DNA from: Halegenticoccus tardaugens
Lineage (GTDB): Archaea; Halobacteriota; Halobacteria; Halobacteriales; Haloferacaceae
Direction of reading: 5' to 3'
NCBI RefSeq assembly: GCF_004116405.1
Contig: NZ_SDIC01000011.1
Span: forward strand, 1-64,000
DNA: 64,000 bases
Numbering within the stretch: position 1 is the stretch's first letter; every line of letters starts with the position of its first letter. Below are positions 51,415-60,412 of this stretch, one piece after another. The translations under genes and the position numbers were made by a program. The notes beneath the pieces were generated by a model. The model did no database searches and was not told the DNA's origin. It worked only from the letters and a program-made list of their open reading frames with translations.

Positions 51415-52524
51415 ATGGACAGACGTACGTTTCTCAAGGGGACCGGCGCGGCCGGCGTCGTCGGATTGGCAGGTTGTACCGGCGGACCGACGGAGGGCGG
51501 AGACGGTAACGGCGACGGCAATTCGAGCGACGGAGGCGGTGGCGGCTCCGGGAGCGCCGAGGCCAACGTCGGCGTGGTGTACGCCACGGGCGGACTCGGC
51601 GACGGGTCGTTCAACGACCAGGCGAAGGCCGGCGCGGAGCGGGCGACGGACGAGTTCGACGTCGACTACGAGGAGGCCCAGCCGAGCGAAGTGTCGGAGT
51701 TCGCCAACTACCAGCAGCAGTTCGCCGGGTCGACGAACCCCGAGTACGATCTGATCTGCTGCATCGGCTACCTGCAGGAGGACGCGCTGTCGGAGACGGC
51801 CCCCGACTACGAGGATCGGAACTTCATGCTCGTCGACTCGGCCGTCGAGGAGCCGAACGTATCGAGCTACGTCTTCGGCGAGGAGCAGGGGTCGTTCCTC
51901 GTCGGCCACCTCGCGGGGCTCCTGACGACGCGGGAGTTCGAGGCCGGCGCGGGCGCGACGCAGTCGGACGCGGCGAACGTCGGCTTCGTCGGCGGCGAGG
52001 AGGGATCGCTCATCGGCAAGTTCGAGGCGGGGTACAGGGCCGGCGTCGCGCGCGCCGGCGGCGACATCGAGGTCCAGCGCACGTACGTCGGCAGCTTCAA
52101 CGACCCGGCCGGCGGCAAGGAGGCCGCGCTGGCGATGTACAACGACGGTGCGGACGTCATCTACCACGCGGCGGGCAACACCGGAACCGGCGTCTTCCAG
52201 GCCGCACAGGAGGCCGGCCGGTTCGCCATCGGCGTCGACCAGGACCAGTCGAAGACGAAGTCCGGGTACGCCGACGTCATCCTCGCGAGCATGGTCAAGC
52301 GGGTCGACACGGCCGTCTACACGTCCATCGAGAACGTCGTCAACGGCGAGTTCGAGGGCGGGTCGACGACGACGCTCGGCCTCGAACAGGAGGGCGTCTC
52401 CATCGAGTACGGGCAGGAGCTCGAAGGCGAGATCTCCGGCGACGTGAAGTCGGAGATCGAGGCGTCGCAGAAAGCGATCGTCGACGGCGACGTCTCCGTT
52501 CCGTCGAGCCCCGACGAGCTGTAG
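51415..52524 (+). CDS. BMP family ABC transporter substrate-binding lipoprotein
   Basis: A 369-residue Tat lipoprotein (DRRTFLKGTGAAGVVGLAGC, C21). A Gly/Ser/Asp linker follows, then a BMP/PnrA-like domain with VGVVYATGGLGDGSFNDQAK at the start, CCIGYLQEDALSETA and GFVGGEEGSLIGKFEAGYRA. BMP-type proteins bind nucleosides. It heads the importer gene cluster with two-domain ATPase and two permeases. cacttatggg at about 51367-51377 is a TATA box with a short 5' leader. Confidence 0.92.
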   Translation: MDRRTFLKGTGAAGVVGLAGCTGGPTEGGDGNGDGNSSDGGGGGSGSAEANVGVVYATGGLGDGSFNDQAKAGAERATDEFDVDYEEAQPSEVSEFANYQQQFAGSTNPEYDLICCIGYLQEDALSETAPDYEDRNFMLVDSAVEEPNVSSYVFGEEQGSFLVGHLAGLLTTREFEAGAGATQSDAANVGFVGGEEGSLIGKFEAGYRAGVARAGGDIEVQRTYVGSFNDPAGGKEAALAMYNDGADVIYHAAGNTGTGVFQAAQEAGRFAIGVDQDQSKTKSGYADVILASMVKRVDTAVYTSIENVVNGEFEGGSTTTLGLEQEGVSIEYGQELEGEISGDVKSEIEASQKAIVDGDVSVPSSPDEL

Positions 52525-52582
52525 GCGGGCGGACTCGCGGCGAATCCGCGCGCTTAAGGGGAAAGTGGGCGACGAACTACCA

Positions 52583-54163
52583 ATGTCACCGTCCGTCCAT
52601 CTCGACGGAATAACGAAGCGCTTCCCCGGCGTCCTCGCGAACGACGACGTCGACCTCGTCGTCGAGGACGGGACGGTTCACGCGCTTCTCGGCGAAAACG
52701 GTGCGGGAAAGACGACGCTCATGAACGTCCTCTACGGGCTGTACGAGCCCACGGAGGGACGCGTCGTCGTGAACGGCGAACCGCGGCGGTTCGACGCCCC
52801 CGGCGACGCCATCGACGCCGGGATCGGCATGATCCACCAGCACTTCATGCTCGTCGATCCAATGACCGTCGCCGAGAACGTGACGCTCGGCAACGAGCCG
52901 ACGAAGTGGCTCGGGCTGGCGGTCGATCGCGACCGCGCCAGAGCCGAAGTCGTCGAACTCCGGGATCGCTACGGCTTCGACGTCGATCCCGACGCGACGA
53001 TCGCGGACGTGGGCGTCGGCGTCCAACAGCGGGTCGAGATCCTGAAGGCGCTGTACCGCGGCGCGGAGATCCTGATCCTCGACGAGCCGACGGCGGTGCT
53101 GACGCCGCAGGAGGTCGAGGACCTCTTCGTCGTGTTCGACGAACTCACGTCGCAGGGCAAGACGATCATCTTCATCACGCACAAGCTCGGCGAGGCGATG
53201 GCGGTCGCGGACGAGATCACCGTCCTCCGCGACGGTCGGAACGTCGGCACCGTCGCGGCCGGCGGGACGACCCGCGAGGAGCTGGCCGAGTTGATGGTCG
53301 GCCGCGAGGTGCTCGACCGGGTCGAAAAACCGCCGGCCGCGACCGGCGACGTGGTCCTGCGGGTCGAGGACCTCGCCGTCGACGACGATCGCGGGATTCG
53401 AGCGATCGACGGCGTCTCGCTGTCGGTCCGCGGGGGCGAGGTGTTCGGAATCGCCGGCGTCGACGGCAACGGGCAGGCCGAACTCGTCGAGGCGATCACC
53501 GGCCTGCGCGAGCCGGAGGCGGGCGCGGTGATTTACCGGGGCGAGGACGTCACAGACTGGTCCCGCCGGCGGCGCATCGACGCGCGGATGGCGTACGTCC
53601 CGGAGGACAGACACGAGCGCGGGCTCGTGATGGACTTCGACCTCGTAGGCAACGGCATCCTCGGCAGCCAGCACCGCGAGCCGTTCTCGCGGGGCGGCCG
53701 CATCGACCGGGCGGAGACGCGCGAGCACGCCTCGGAGATCATCGCGGAGTACGACGTCAGACCGCCGAACCCCGACGCGACGGCGGAGTCGCTCTCCGGC
53801 GGCAACCAGCAGAAGTTCATCGTCGGCCGGGAGTTCGCGCGCGATCCCGAACTCGTCGTCGCCACGCACCCGACGCGCGGGGTCGACATCGGCTCGACCG
53901 AGTTCATCCACGATCGGCTGCTCGAACTCCGCGCCGCGGGCGTCGCGATCCTCCTCGTCTCCTCGAAGCTGGAGGAGGTGCGGGGGCTCTCGGATCGGCT
54001 CGCGGTCGTGCACGACGGCGAGATCATGGACGTGGTCGATCCCGAGGCCGTCACCGAGGAGGCGATCGGCCTGTTGATGGCCGGCGAGGAGCCGGCCGCG
54101 GACGGTGAACGCGCGTCGGCCGGCGCTGTGGACGGTGTCACCGCCGACGGGGAGGGACGATGA
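52583..54163 (+). CDS. ABC transporter ATP-binding protein, two ABC domains (BMP-type importer)
   Basis: A 526-residue tandem ATPase. The first domain has Walker A GENGAGKTT (about 37-45), signature-like DVGVGVQQRVEILKAL (the usual deviation in this nucleoside-importer type), and Walker B ILILDEPTAVLTPQE. The second has the degenerate Walker A GVDGNGQAE, signature SLSGGNQQKFIVGREFARDP and ATHPTRGVDIG in place of a DEPT motif, so only one site is fully canonical, as in RbsA/YufO proteins. The start ATG at 52583 lies 30 nt after gcgcttaagg, so an extra internal promoter is possible. Overlaps the next gene by ATGA. Confidence 0.9.
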   Translation: MSPSVHLDGITKRFPGVLANDDVDLVVEDGTVHALLGENGAGKTTLMNVLYGLYEPTEGRVVVNGEPRRFDAPGDAIDAGIGMIHQHFMLVDPMTVAENVTLGNEPTKWLGLAVDRDRARAEVVELRDRYGFDVDPDATIADVGVGVQQRVEILKALYRGAEILILDEPTAVLTPQEVEDLFVVFDELTSQGKTIIFITHKLGEAMAVADEITVLRDGRNVGTVAAGGTTREELAELMVGREVLDRVEKPPAATGDVVLRVEDLAVDDDRGIRAIDGVSLSVRGGEVFGIAGVDGNGQAELVEAITGLREPEAGAVIYRGEDVTDWSRRRRIDARMAYVPEDRHERGLVMDFDLVGNGILGSQHREPFSRGGRIDRAETREHASEIIAEYDVRPPNPDATAESLSGGNQQKFIVGREFARDPELVVATHPTRGVDIGSTEFIHDRLLELRAAGVAILLVSSKLEEVRGLSDRLAVVHDGEIMDVVDPEAVTEEAIGLLMAGEEPAADGERASAGAVDGVTADGEGR

Positions 54164-55488
54164 GCGCGGCCGACCGGCTCGGCGACCGGGGGCGGCGGGC
54201 GCTCTCCCGGCTCGTCCGCGCCTCGGCGTTCGAGCGGGCGCTCATCAGCCTCGCGGCGCTCGCGCTCGCGATGCTCGTCGGGATCGTCGTCGTCCTCGCC
54301 GCCGGGCGGATGACGACGTGCACGACGGCGGCGACGACGTACTTCGGCGTCGGCTTCTGTTACGACCCGTTTCAGGTGTACGACCGGCTCTTCCTCGGCG
54401 CGCTCGGCGACCCGATCAACCCGCTGTTCCGGCCGCTCGAAGGGCAGTTCGCGCCGCCGTTCCGCCGCGGCTGGAACCCCCTCAACGGCCAGATGGCGGT
54501 CACGCTGGCGGAGACGACGGTGCTCGTGTTCACCGGGCTGTCCGTCGCGCTGGCGTTCCGCGCGGGCATCTTCAACATCGGAACGCAGGGCCAGCTCGTC
54601 GTGGGGGCGCTCGCGACCGCGCTCGCGACGCTGTACGCGGCCCCCCTCGTGACGGGCGTCGCCGGGACGCTCGTCCTCGTCCCCTTCGGACTGCTCGTCG
54701 GCGCGCTCGCCGGGGGGCTGTACGGCGCGATCCCGGGCGCGCTGAAGGCGTACGCGGACGCGAACGAGGTGATCACGACGATCATGCTCAACTTCGTCGC
54801 CACCGGCGTCGCGCTGTACCTCGTCGCGGGGCCGTTTCAGGATCCGGAGAGTCAGGCGAACGAGACCGCCGCGCTGCCCGACTACGCACGGTTTCCTTCG
54901 GTGCTGTACGAACCCCGGGACGACTTTTCCATCCTCGCGCTCGCCGTCGGCGTCGTCCTCGTCGTCGGGACGTACTACCTGCTCGAACGCACGTCCTTCG
55001 GGTACGACATCCGGACGAGCGGGAAACAGCCCGCCGCGGCGGAGTACGGCGGCGTGAACGCGGCGCGGACGGTCGTCTCCAGCATGACCCTCTCGGGCGC
55101 GCTCGGCGGGCTGGGCGGCGCGGTGTACGTGCTCATGATCCTCGGCAACTTCGAGACGGGCGTCCCCTCCTACGGCTTCGACGGCATCACCGTCTCGATC
55201 CTCGCGGGCAACAACCCGCTCGGCGTCGGGCTCGCGGCCTTCCTCTTCGGCGTCCTGAAGAGCGGCTCCATCGTCGTGGACGTGGGGACGGACGTGCCGC
55301 CGGAGCTCGTGGGCGTCCTCCGCGGGCTCATCATCCTGTTCGTCGCCATGCCGGAGTTCTTCCGGTTCGCCGGAAGGCGGGTGCTCCCCGACGCGCCCGA
55401 GGCGCGCGGACGGGTGGCGACGGACGGCGGCGTGGCGAACGGAGACGAGGACGCCGCGCGGTCGAACGGGGGTGGGCCGGATGAGTAA
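54160..55488 (+). CDS. ABC transporter permease (BMP-type importer, first)
   Basis: A 442-residue permease of the YufP/BPD-transp-2 type. An N-terminal helix (about 22-48) and a soluble insert (about 50-110) precede about 8 more helices. Characteristic segments are FRAGIFNIGTQGQLVVGALA (about 139-158), GAIPGALKAYADANEVITTI and the NNPLGVGLAAFLFGVLKSG segment near the C-terminus. It pairs with the next permease; ATGA overlap with the ATPase gene and 8-nt overlap with the next gene show one transcript. Confidence 0.88.
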   Translation: MSAADRLGDRGRRALSRLVRASAFERALISLAALALAMLVGIVVVLAAGRMTTCTTAATTYFGVGFCYDPFQVYDRLFLGALGDPINPLFRPLEGQFAPPFRRGWNPLNGQMAVTLAETTVLVFTGLSVALAFRAGIFNIGTQGQLVVGALATALATLYAAPLVTGVAGTLVLVPFGLLVGALAGGLYGAIPGALKAYADANEVITTIMLNFVATGVALYLVAGPFQDPESQANETAALPDYARFPSVLYEPRDDFSILALAVGVVLVVGTYYLLERTSFGYDIRTSGKQPAAAEYGGVNAARTVVSSMTLSGALGGLGGAVYVLMILGNFETGVPSYGFDGITVSILAGNNPLGVGLAAFLFGVLKSGSIVVDVGTDVPPELVGVLRGLIILFVAMPEFFRFAGRRVLPDAPEARGRVATDGGVANGDEDAARSNGGGPDE

Positions 55489-56545
55489 CGCCTCCGTCGA
55501 CCGGGTGCGCGGGCTGTCGGCGAAGGAGACCACCGTGGCGGTCGTCGGCGTCGCGCTCGCGGCGTTCGTCGTCGTCGGCCTCGCCCTCCCGGGATCGACG
55601 CCCGGGCGGGTTCTGCGGGTCGCACTCACGAAGAGCACGCTCTCCTCGATGCTCCGGCTGTCGGTGCCGATCGCCTTCGCGGCGCTCGGGGGAATCTTCG
55701 CCGAGAAGAGCGGCGTCATCAACATCGGGCTCGAAGGGCTGCTCATCGTCTCGGCGTTCGCCGCGGTGCACGGGGCGTACGTCGCCGACGGAAATCTCTG
55801 GATCGGCCTCCTCGTCGGCGTCGCGTCGAGCACGGTGCTCGCGGCGCTCTTCGCCGTCGTCTGCATCGAGTTCCGCGCCGACCAGATCATCGCCGGGTTG
55901 GCGGTGTGGCTCATCGCCCTCGGACTCGCCCCCTTCCTCTCGCGGGCGATATACGGCGGTCCCAACACCGAGAGCGTGGACACCCTCGGGGCGGTGACGA
56001 TCCCGGTGCTGTCGGAGATTCCGGTCTTCGGCGCGCTGTTCGACGCCGACCCGCTCGTCTACCTGATGTTCGTCGCGACCGGTTTCTCGTGGTACGCGCT
56101 CAACCGGACGACCTTCGGCAAGCGCGTCGTCGCCAGCGGCGAGAACCCGAAGGCGCTCGACACCGCCGGCGTGAACGTGGGTCGCGTTCGGTACGCCGCG
56201 GTCCTCCTCTCTGGCGTGTTCGCCGGCATCGGCGGCGCGGCGCTCGCGTTCAGCATCGGCCAGTTCACCGGCGGCGGGCAGACGATGGTCAACGGCAAAG
56301 GGTTCATCGCGATCGTCGCGTACCTGTTCGGCAACTACAACCCCGTCGGCGCGCTCCTCTCGACGTTCCTCTTCGCCGGCCTCGACGCGCTGCAGATCCG
56401 CCTGCAGTCGGGCGCGATCGTCTCCGTCCCGGACTCGCTCGTGCGGACCATCCCCTACGTGACGGTGATCGTCGTGCTCGCGCTGTTCGGCAAGACGCGG
56501 ATCCCGAAGGCCGCGGGCGAGCACTACGAGTCGGGCGAGGACTGA
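55481..56545 (+). CDS. ABC transporter permease (BMP-type importer, second)
   Basis: A 354-residue YufQ-like permease with about 9-10 helices. FAEKSGVINIGLEGLLIVSA (about 73-92) and the FRADQIIAGLAVWLIALGLA segment are family markers, and FNYNPVG/LFAGLDALQIRLQ lie near the C-terminus. Last structural gene of the importer. A weak hairpin (gaaagg-gctccg-cctttc, 56544-56561) overlaps its stop and may act as a transcript end. Confidence 0.88.
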   Translation: MSNASVDRVRGLSAKETTVAVVGVALAAFVVVGLALPGSTPGRVLRVALTKSTLSSMLRLSVPIAFAALGGIFAEKSGVINIGLEGLLIVSAFAAVHGAYVADGNLWIGLLVGVASSTVLAALFAVVCIEFRADQIIAGLAVWLIALGLAPFLSRAIYGGPNTESVDTLGAVTIPVLSEIPVFGALFDADPLVYLMFVATGFSWYALNRTTFGKRVVASGENPKALDTAGVNVGRVRYAAVLLSGVFAGIGGAALAFSIGQFTGGGQTMVNGKGFIAIVAYLFGNYNPVGALLSTFLFAGLDALQIRLQSGAIVSVPDSLVRTIPYVTVIVVLALFGKTRIPKAAGEHYESGED

Positions 56546-56561
56546 AAGGGCTCCGCCTTTC
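56544..56561 (+). terminator. possible terminator hairpin of the nucleoside importer operon
   Basis: gaaagg and cctttc form a 6-bp stem around gctccg immediately at the end of the last permease gene. No T-run follows, so archaeal termination here is only a possibility. Confidence 0.25.
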
Positions 56562-56645
56562 TACGTCGCCCGGCGGATCACGTCGTCGGGTCGACGACGG
56601 AATCGGGGATAAAGAGTTTTCCTCCCGGGATATGCACTCTCCCCA

Positions 56646-58016
56646 ATGACCAGTTACGAGTACGACGTCGTGGTGGTCGGCGCGGGGACCGCCGGCTGTT
56701 ACGCGGCGGCGACCGTCGCGAACGAGGGACTCGACGCGGTCGTCGTCGAGCGGAAGTCGGAGGAGGAAGCCGGGCACATCGCCTGCGGCGACGCGCTGAA
56801 GGGCGCAGACGCGTTCCCCGACGCGATTTCCAAATCGCAGATCGAGCCCGCGTTCACCAACACCGGCGTCGACCACGGTCGGTTCGAAATCCCGTCGCAC
56901 GACACCGTGCTGGAGATCCCCGTGCCGGGCGAACTCGCGGTCATCGACCGCTGGGAGTACGGCCGGCGAATCATCGAGGGCGCGGCGAACGCGGGCGCGG
57001 ATTTCCACTACGACACGGTCGTCCAGGACGTGACGCAGGACGACGACGGCCGGGTGACGGGCATCCGCGGCAAGCGGAAGGGCGAGGTCGTCGAGTACGA
57101 AGCGGCGGTGACGATCGACGGCGCGGGCGCCCTTTCCATCCTGCAGGACAAAGCGGATCTCTCGGCCGCGACGTTCGACACGAACGTCTCGTACTCGCAG
57201 TTCTGCTCGGCGTACCGCGAGATCGTCGAGGTGAACGAGGAGGTGCCGTGGAAGGACGCGCTCGTGTTCAAGCCGACGAAGCGCGCCGCGGGATACCTGT
57301 GGTACTTCCCGCGCACGGGCACGGAGATCAACGCGGGGCTCGGCTTCCAGATGAACGAAGAGCCGATGAAGCTGGTCGAGGACCTCAAGGAGGATCTGCG
57401 CGAACGCCCCGAGTTCGAGGGCGCGACGGTGACCGACAAGCTGGGCGCGGCGCTGCCGACCCGGCGGCCGTACGACTCGGCGGTCGCGCCGGGCTTTCTC
57501 GCCGCGGGCGACTCGGCGGGTCACGTCAACCCCACCACCGGCGGCGGGATCGCCGGCGCGGCGTACGCCGGCAACTACGCCGGCGAGCAGGCCGTGAGGG
57601 CGGTTGCGGACGGCGACGCGAGCGAGGAGGCGCTGTGGCGGTACAACGAGCGCGTGATGGACCACTTCGGGGCGCGCTACGCGGGCCTCGACGTGTACAA
57701 CGTCCTCTCGACCGCGGTCGACGTGGACGACCTGATGGGGCTTCTCGCGTCCCTGCCGGGCGAGAAGCTCGCGGAGGCGCTGTACTCCGGGAAGACGTCG
57801 ATGGGGTGGAAGCTGAAGCTCCAGACCGCGGTGCAGAGCCGCGACTACTGGGGCGTCATCTGGAACTTCTACCGGACGAAGCGCCTCGCGGAGGAACTCA
57901 TCGAGCACTACCGGCGGTACCCGACGCGACCCGGCGCGCTCGCAGCGTGGCAGTCGGGGCGCGACGACCTGATGGACCGCATCTACGAGACGACGGGCGC
58001 GGAAGCGAAGTACTGA
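56646..58016 (+). CDS. geranylgeranyl reductase family protein (archaeal lipid saturation)
   Basis: A 456-residue FAD-dependent oxidoreductase. The FAD-binding start is DVVVVGAGTAGCYAAATVAN (about 7-26), with VVVERKSEEEAGHIACGDAL (E and the C/G motif), GAGALSILQDK, RRPYDSAVAPGFLAAGDSAG and HVNPTTGGGIAGAAYAG near the C-terminal half. Enzymes of this family hydrogenate the isoprenoid chains of archaeal lipids (digeranylgeranylglycerophospholipid reductase) or menaquinone side chains. It is single, with a gataaagag box about 33 nt upstream. Confidence 0.87.
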   Translation: MTSYEYDVVVVGAGTAGCYAAATVANEGLDAVVVERKSEEEAGHIACGDALKGADAFPDAISKSQIEPAFTNTGVDHGRFEIPSHDTVLEIPVPGELAVIDRWEYGRRIIEGAANAGADFHYDTVVQDVTQDDDGRVTGIRGKRKGEVVEYEAAVTIDGAGALSILQDKADLSAATFDTNVSYSQFCSAYREIVEVNEEVPWKDALVFKPTKRAAGYLWYFPRTGTEINAGLGFQMNEEPMKLVEDLKEDLRERPEFEGATVTDKLGAALPTRRPYDSAVAPGFLAAGDSAGHVNPTTGGGIAGAAYAGNYAGEQAVRAVADGDASEEALWRYNERVMDHFGARYAGLDVYNVLSTAVDVDDLMGLLASLPGEKLAEALYSGKTSMGWKLKLQTAVQSRDYWGVIWNFYRTKRLAEELIEHYRRYPTRPGALAAWQSGRDDLMDRIYETTGAEAKY

Positions 58017-58190
58017 GCCCCGTCCGCCCCGATCGGACGCCGGACGGCTCGGTCAGCGCCGGCGTCGACGTTCGGTACGTTCTCCGGATCCGGGGCGTCG
58101 CTCCAAGAGACCTATAAGGCCCCGGCCCCCACGTGGACCAACGAGTCTGACCCACGGGAAAACACGAGCGGTCGCAGTCACGGAGAACAC

Positions 58191-59015
58191 ATGGAACGTT
58201 CGACGCACCGGATACTACTCGTCTCGGTCATCGTCGCCCTCGTGCTCGTGAGCGCGGTCGCGCCGATCGCCGGCCTCGCGGTCGCAGCACAGTCGCAGGA
58301 CGAATCGCACCAGTCGCCCCGATCGACGCCCGCGGAGCGGGCGGTCGGACCGGCGGAGACGGCGTTCGACGCCCCGTCGATCCAGCTTTCGGGGACGGCG
58401 ACTGATCAGCCCGATCCGGGCGTGCAACTCGCGGCGAGTTCGTCCGGATCCGTCGACGGCGGGTTCGAGCCCGCCCTGACCGCGTCCGGCGAGCGAGTCA
58501 GCCCGCCGGGGATCGTCCTCCTTCTGGGCTACAGCCGCTACGACGGGTCGAGTCCGCTGGACAACCCCGTCCGGCGGCAGGTGTACGACACGATCGCCGA
58601 CTCGCCCGGTGCGTACGTCTCCGACATCGCGGAGCGCTGTGAGACCCCCCGGTCGACGGTCAGATACCACATCAAGGTGCTGGAACGCGAGCGGCTGGTC
58701 TTCGGCGAGAAGATTCGCGGAAAACAGCGGTTCTTCCCGGCCGGCGCCGAGGAGGTCGAACTGACCGCGGCGCTGGACGACGAGGCCGCGGCGTCGGTGC
58801 TCGACGCGGTGGCGCGGACGGCGCCGGCGACCGTCTCGCAGGTCGCAGAGGAGGTCGACCGGACGCCCGGAACCGTCTCACACCACCTCTCGCGCCTGGA
58901 AGAGGCGGGCCTGATCGAGCAGGAACGCAGCGGCGGGGCGGTGCTCAACCGGCTCGCGACCGACGTGCTCGACGAGGACGGACCGATCGACGTGCGGATC
59001 GAAGCGGCCCCCTGA
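58191..59015 (+). CDS. winged-helix protein with N-terminal signal/anchor segment
   Basis: A 274-residue protein. The first ~35 residues look like a signal peptide or anchor (ILLVSVIVALVLVSAVAPIA, then GLAVAAQS), a Ser/Pro/Asp-rich linker reaches about residue 100, and two winged helices follow: about 125-180 (RRQVYDTIADSPGAYVSDIA and RSTVRYHIKVLERERLVFGE) and 195-255 (ARTAPATVSQVAEEVDRTPG and TVSHHLSRLEEAGLIEQERS). A DNA-binding part after an export signal is topologically odd. A TATA box (gacctataagg, about 58109-58119) gives a leader of about 50 nt. It is upstream of a TFB gene in the same direction. Confidence 0.82.
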   Translation: MERSTHRILLVSVIVALVLVSAVAPIAGLAVAAQSQDESHQSPRSTPAERAVGPAETAFDAPSIQLSGTATDQPDPGVQLAASSSGSVDGGFEPALTASGERVSPPGIVLLLGYSRYDGSSPLDNPVRRQVYDTIADSPGAYVSDIAERCETPRSTVRYHIKVLERERLVFGEKIRGKQRFFPAGAEEVELTAALDDEAAASVLDAVARTAPATVSQVAEEVDRTPGTVSHHLSRLEEAGLIEQERSGGAVLNRLATDVLDEDGPIDVRIEAAP

Positions 59016-59287
59016 TCGGCGTCGACGCCGAGCGGCCGGCGACGAAACGACCGTTTTGACGGTTCGGTCAGAACCTCTTTTTCCCGTTCGTGGCTGTTGA
59101 CGAGTGGGCCGAACGGCCCGCGAGCGCACGACCGACGATCCGACACCCGATTCCGGGGTTCGCCTCGAACCGACCCGGTCGGCGGCTCCCCGACGAGGGG
59201 ACGGCCGAGACGGCGGGGACGGCGCGCGCCGCTCGACGAGTCGGGCACCGCGGAAAGCCACCCACGCAACGGACACGTGATCAAACG

Positions 59288-60280
59288 ATGTCTCAGAATC
59301 AACGCAGGACGGCAGAAACGCGAGCACGAAAGGAGGAGCGAACCGGACGGCGGGAAGCCGCCCGGGAGGACGCCGTTCGGCGGTGCCCCGAGTGCGGCGG
59401 CGCGTGTTCGAAGAGCGCCGACGGCGAGGAGCTCGTCTGCAACGAGTGCGGCCTGGTCGTCGACGAGAGTCGGATCGACTTCGGGCCGGAGTGGCGCGCG
59501 TACGACCACTCCGAGCACCGCGACAAGTCCCGCGTCGGCTCCCCGCTGACGGAATCGATACACGACCGCGGTCTGAGCACGACCATCGACTGGCGCGACA
59601 GGGACGCGAGCGGCCAGATGCTATCGGCCGATAAACGCAGCCGGATGCACCGGCTCCGCTCCTGGCAGGAGCGCATTCGGACGCAGAACGCGAAGGAGCG
59701 CAACCTCAAGTTCGCGCTCTCGGAGATCGAGCGGATGTCCAGCGCACTGGGCGTCCCTCGCTCCGTTCGGGAGGTCGCCTCGGTGATCTACCGGCGCGCG
59801 CTCGACGAGGATCTGATCCGCGGGCGCTCCATCGAGTCGACCGCGACGAGCGCGCTCTACGCGGCCTGCCGGCAGGAAGGTATCCCGCGGAGCCTCGACG
59901 AGGTTGCCGAGGTCTCGCGCGTCGAAAAGCGGGACATCGGCCGGACGTACCGGTACATCTCACAGGAACTCGGCCTCGAACTCTGCCCGGTCGATCCGAA
60001 GCAGTTCCTGCCGCGGTTCTGCTCCGAGTTGGAACTGAGCGAGGAGGTGCAGGCGAAGGCGAGGGAGGTGCTCGACGTCGCGGCCGAGGAAGGGCTCCTC
60101 TCGGGCAAGTCGCCGACCGGCTGCGCCGCGGCCGCGATCTACACCGCCGCCATGCTCTGTGCCGAAAAGCGGACCCAAAAGGAGGTCGCCGACGTCGCAC
60201 AGGTGACCATGGTGACGATCCGCAACCGGTATCACGAGCAGATCGAGACGCTGAACCTCGTCGAAGACGCCGCGGCCTGA
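59288..60280 (+). CDS. tfb: transcription initiation factor IIB (TFB)
   Basis: A 330-residue TFB with intact domains. The N-terminal zinc ribbon uses CPECGGAC and CNECGLVV (four Cys), the B-finger region is DESRIDFGPEWRAYDHSEHR, and two cyclin-like repeats (about 110-210 and 215-320) include TSALYAACRQEGIPRSLDEV and AAAIYTAAMLCAEKRTQKEV. TFB bridges TBP-TATA and RNA polymerase. Haloarchaea have several TFBs that serve different regulons. The ATG at 59288 is preferred over an in-frame GTG at 59090. If the T-rich box near 59072 is the promoter, the leader is long. Confidence 0.92.
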   Translation: MSQNQRRTAETRARKEERTGRREAAREDAVRRCPECGGACSKSADGEELVCNECGLVVDESRIDFGPEWRAYDHSEHRDKSRVGSPLTESIHDRGLSTTIDWRDRDASGQMLSADKRSRMHRLRSWQERIRTQNAKERNLKFALSEIERMSSALGVPRSVREVASVIYRRALDEDLIRGRSIESTATSALYAACRQEGIPRSLDEVAEVSRVEKRDIGRTYRYISQELGLELCPVDPKQFLPRFCSELELSEEVQAKAREVLDVAAEEGLLSGKSPTGCAAAAIYTAAMLCAEKRTQKEVADVAQVTMVTIRNRYHEQIETLNLVEDAAA

Positions 60281-60294
60281 CGGGCAGCATCGAT

Positions 60295-60334
60295 CGCAGA
60301 CCACGCAGAACGACCGCAGACCACAGAACACGCA
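60295..60334. repeat. short direct repeat downstream of tfb
   Basis: cgcagaccac occurs at 60295-60304 and 60315-60324, within two loosely similar 20-nt units rich in CAGA and CACAG. It is 14 nt after the tfb stop. Function unknown. Confidence 0.5.
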
Positions 60335-60412
60335 GAGGCACTCACGACTCACGCGCGCGGACGCCGCGCCGACTCGATCGGCGCACGCGTCCGCGATCGC
60401 CCCTCGGCTCCC

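Noticed and set aside
52583..54163. Degenerate signature and second Walker A of the importer ATPase as signs of inactivation
   Set aside because: These deviations (VGVGVQQ in the first domain, GVDGNGQ and ATHPTRG in the second) are usual in this family of sugar/nucleoside importer ATPases.
53533..55983. Minus-strand open frame of about 816 codons
   Set aside because: It is antisense to the nucleoside-importer ATPase and permeases; these have clear domain signatures on the other strand.
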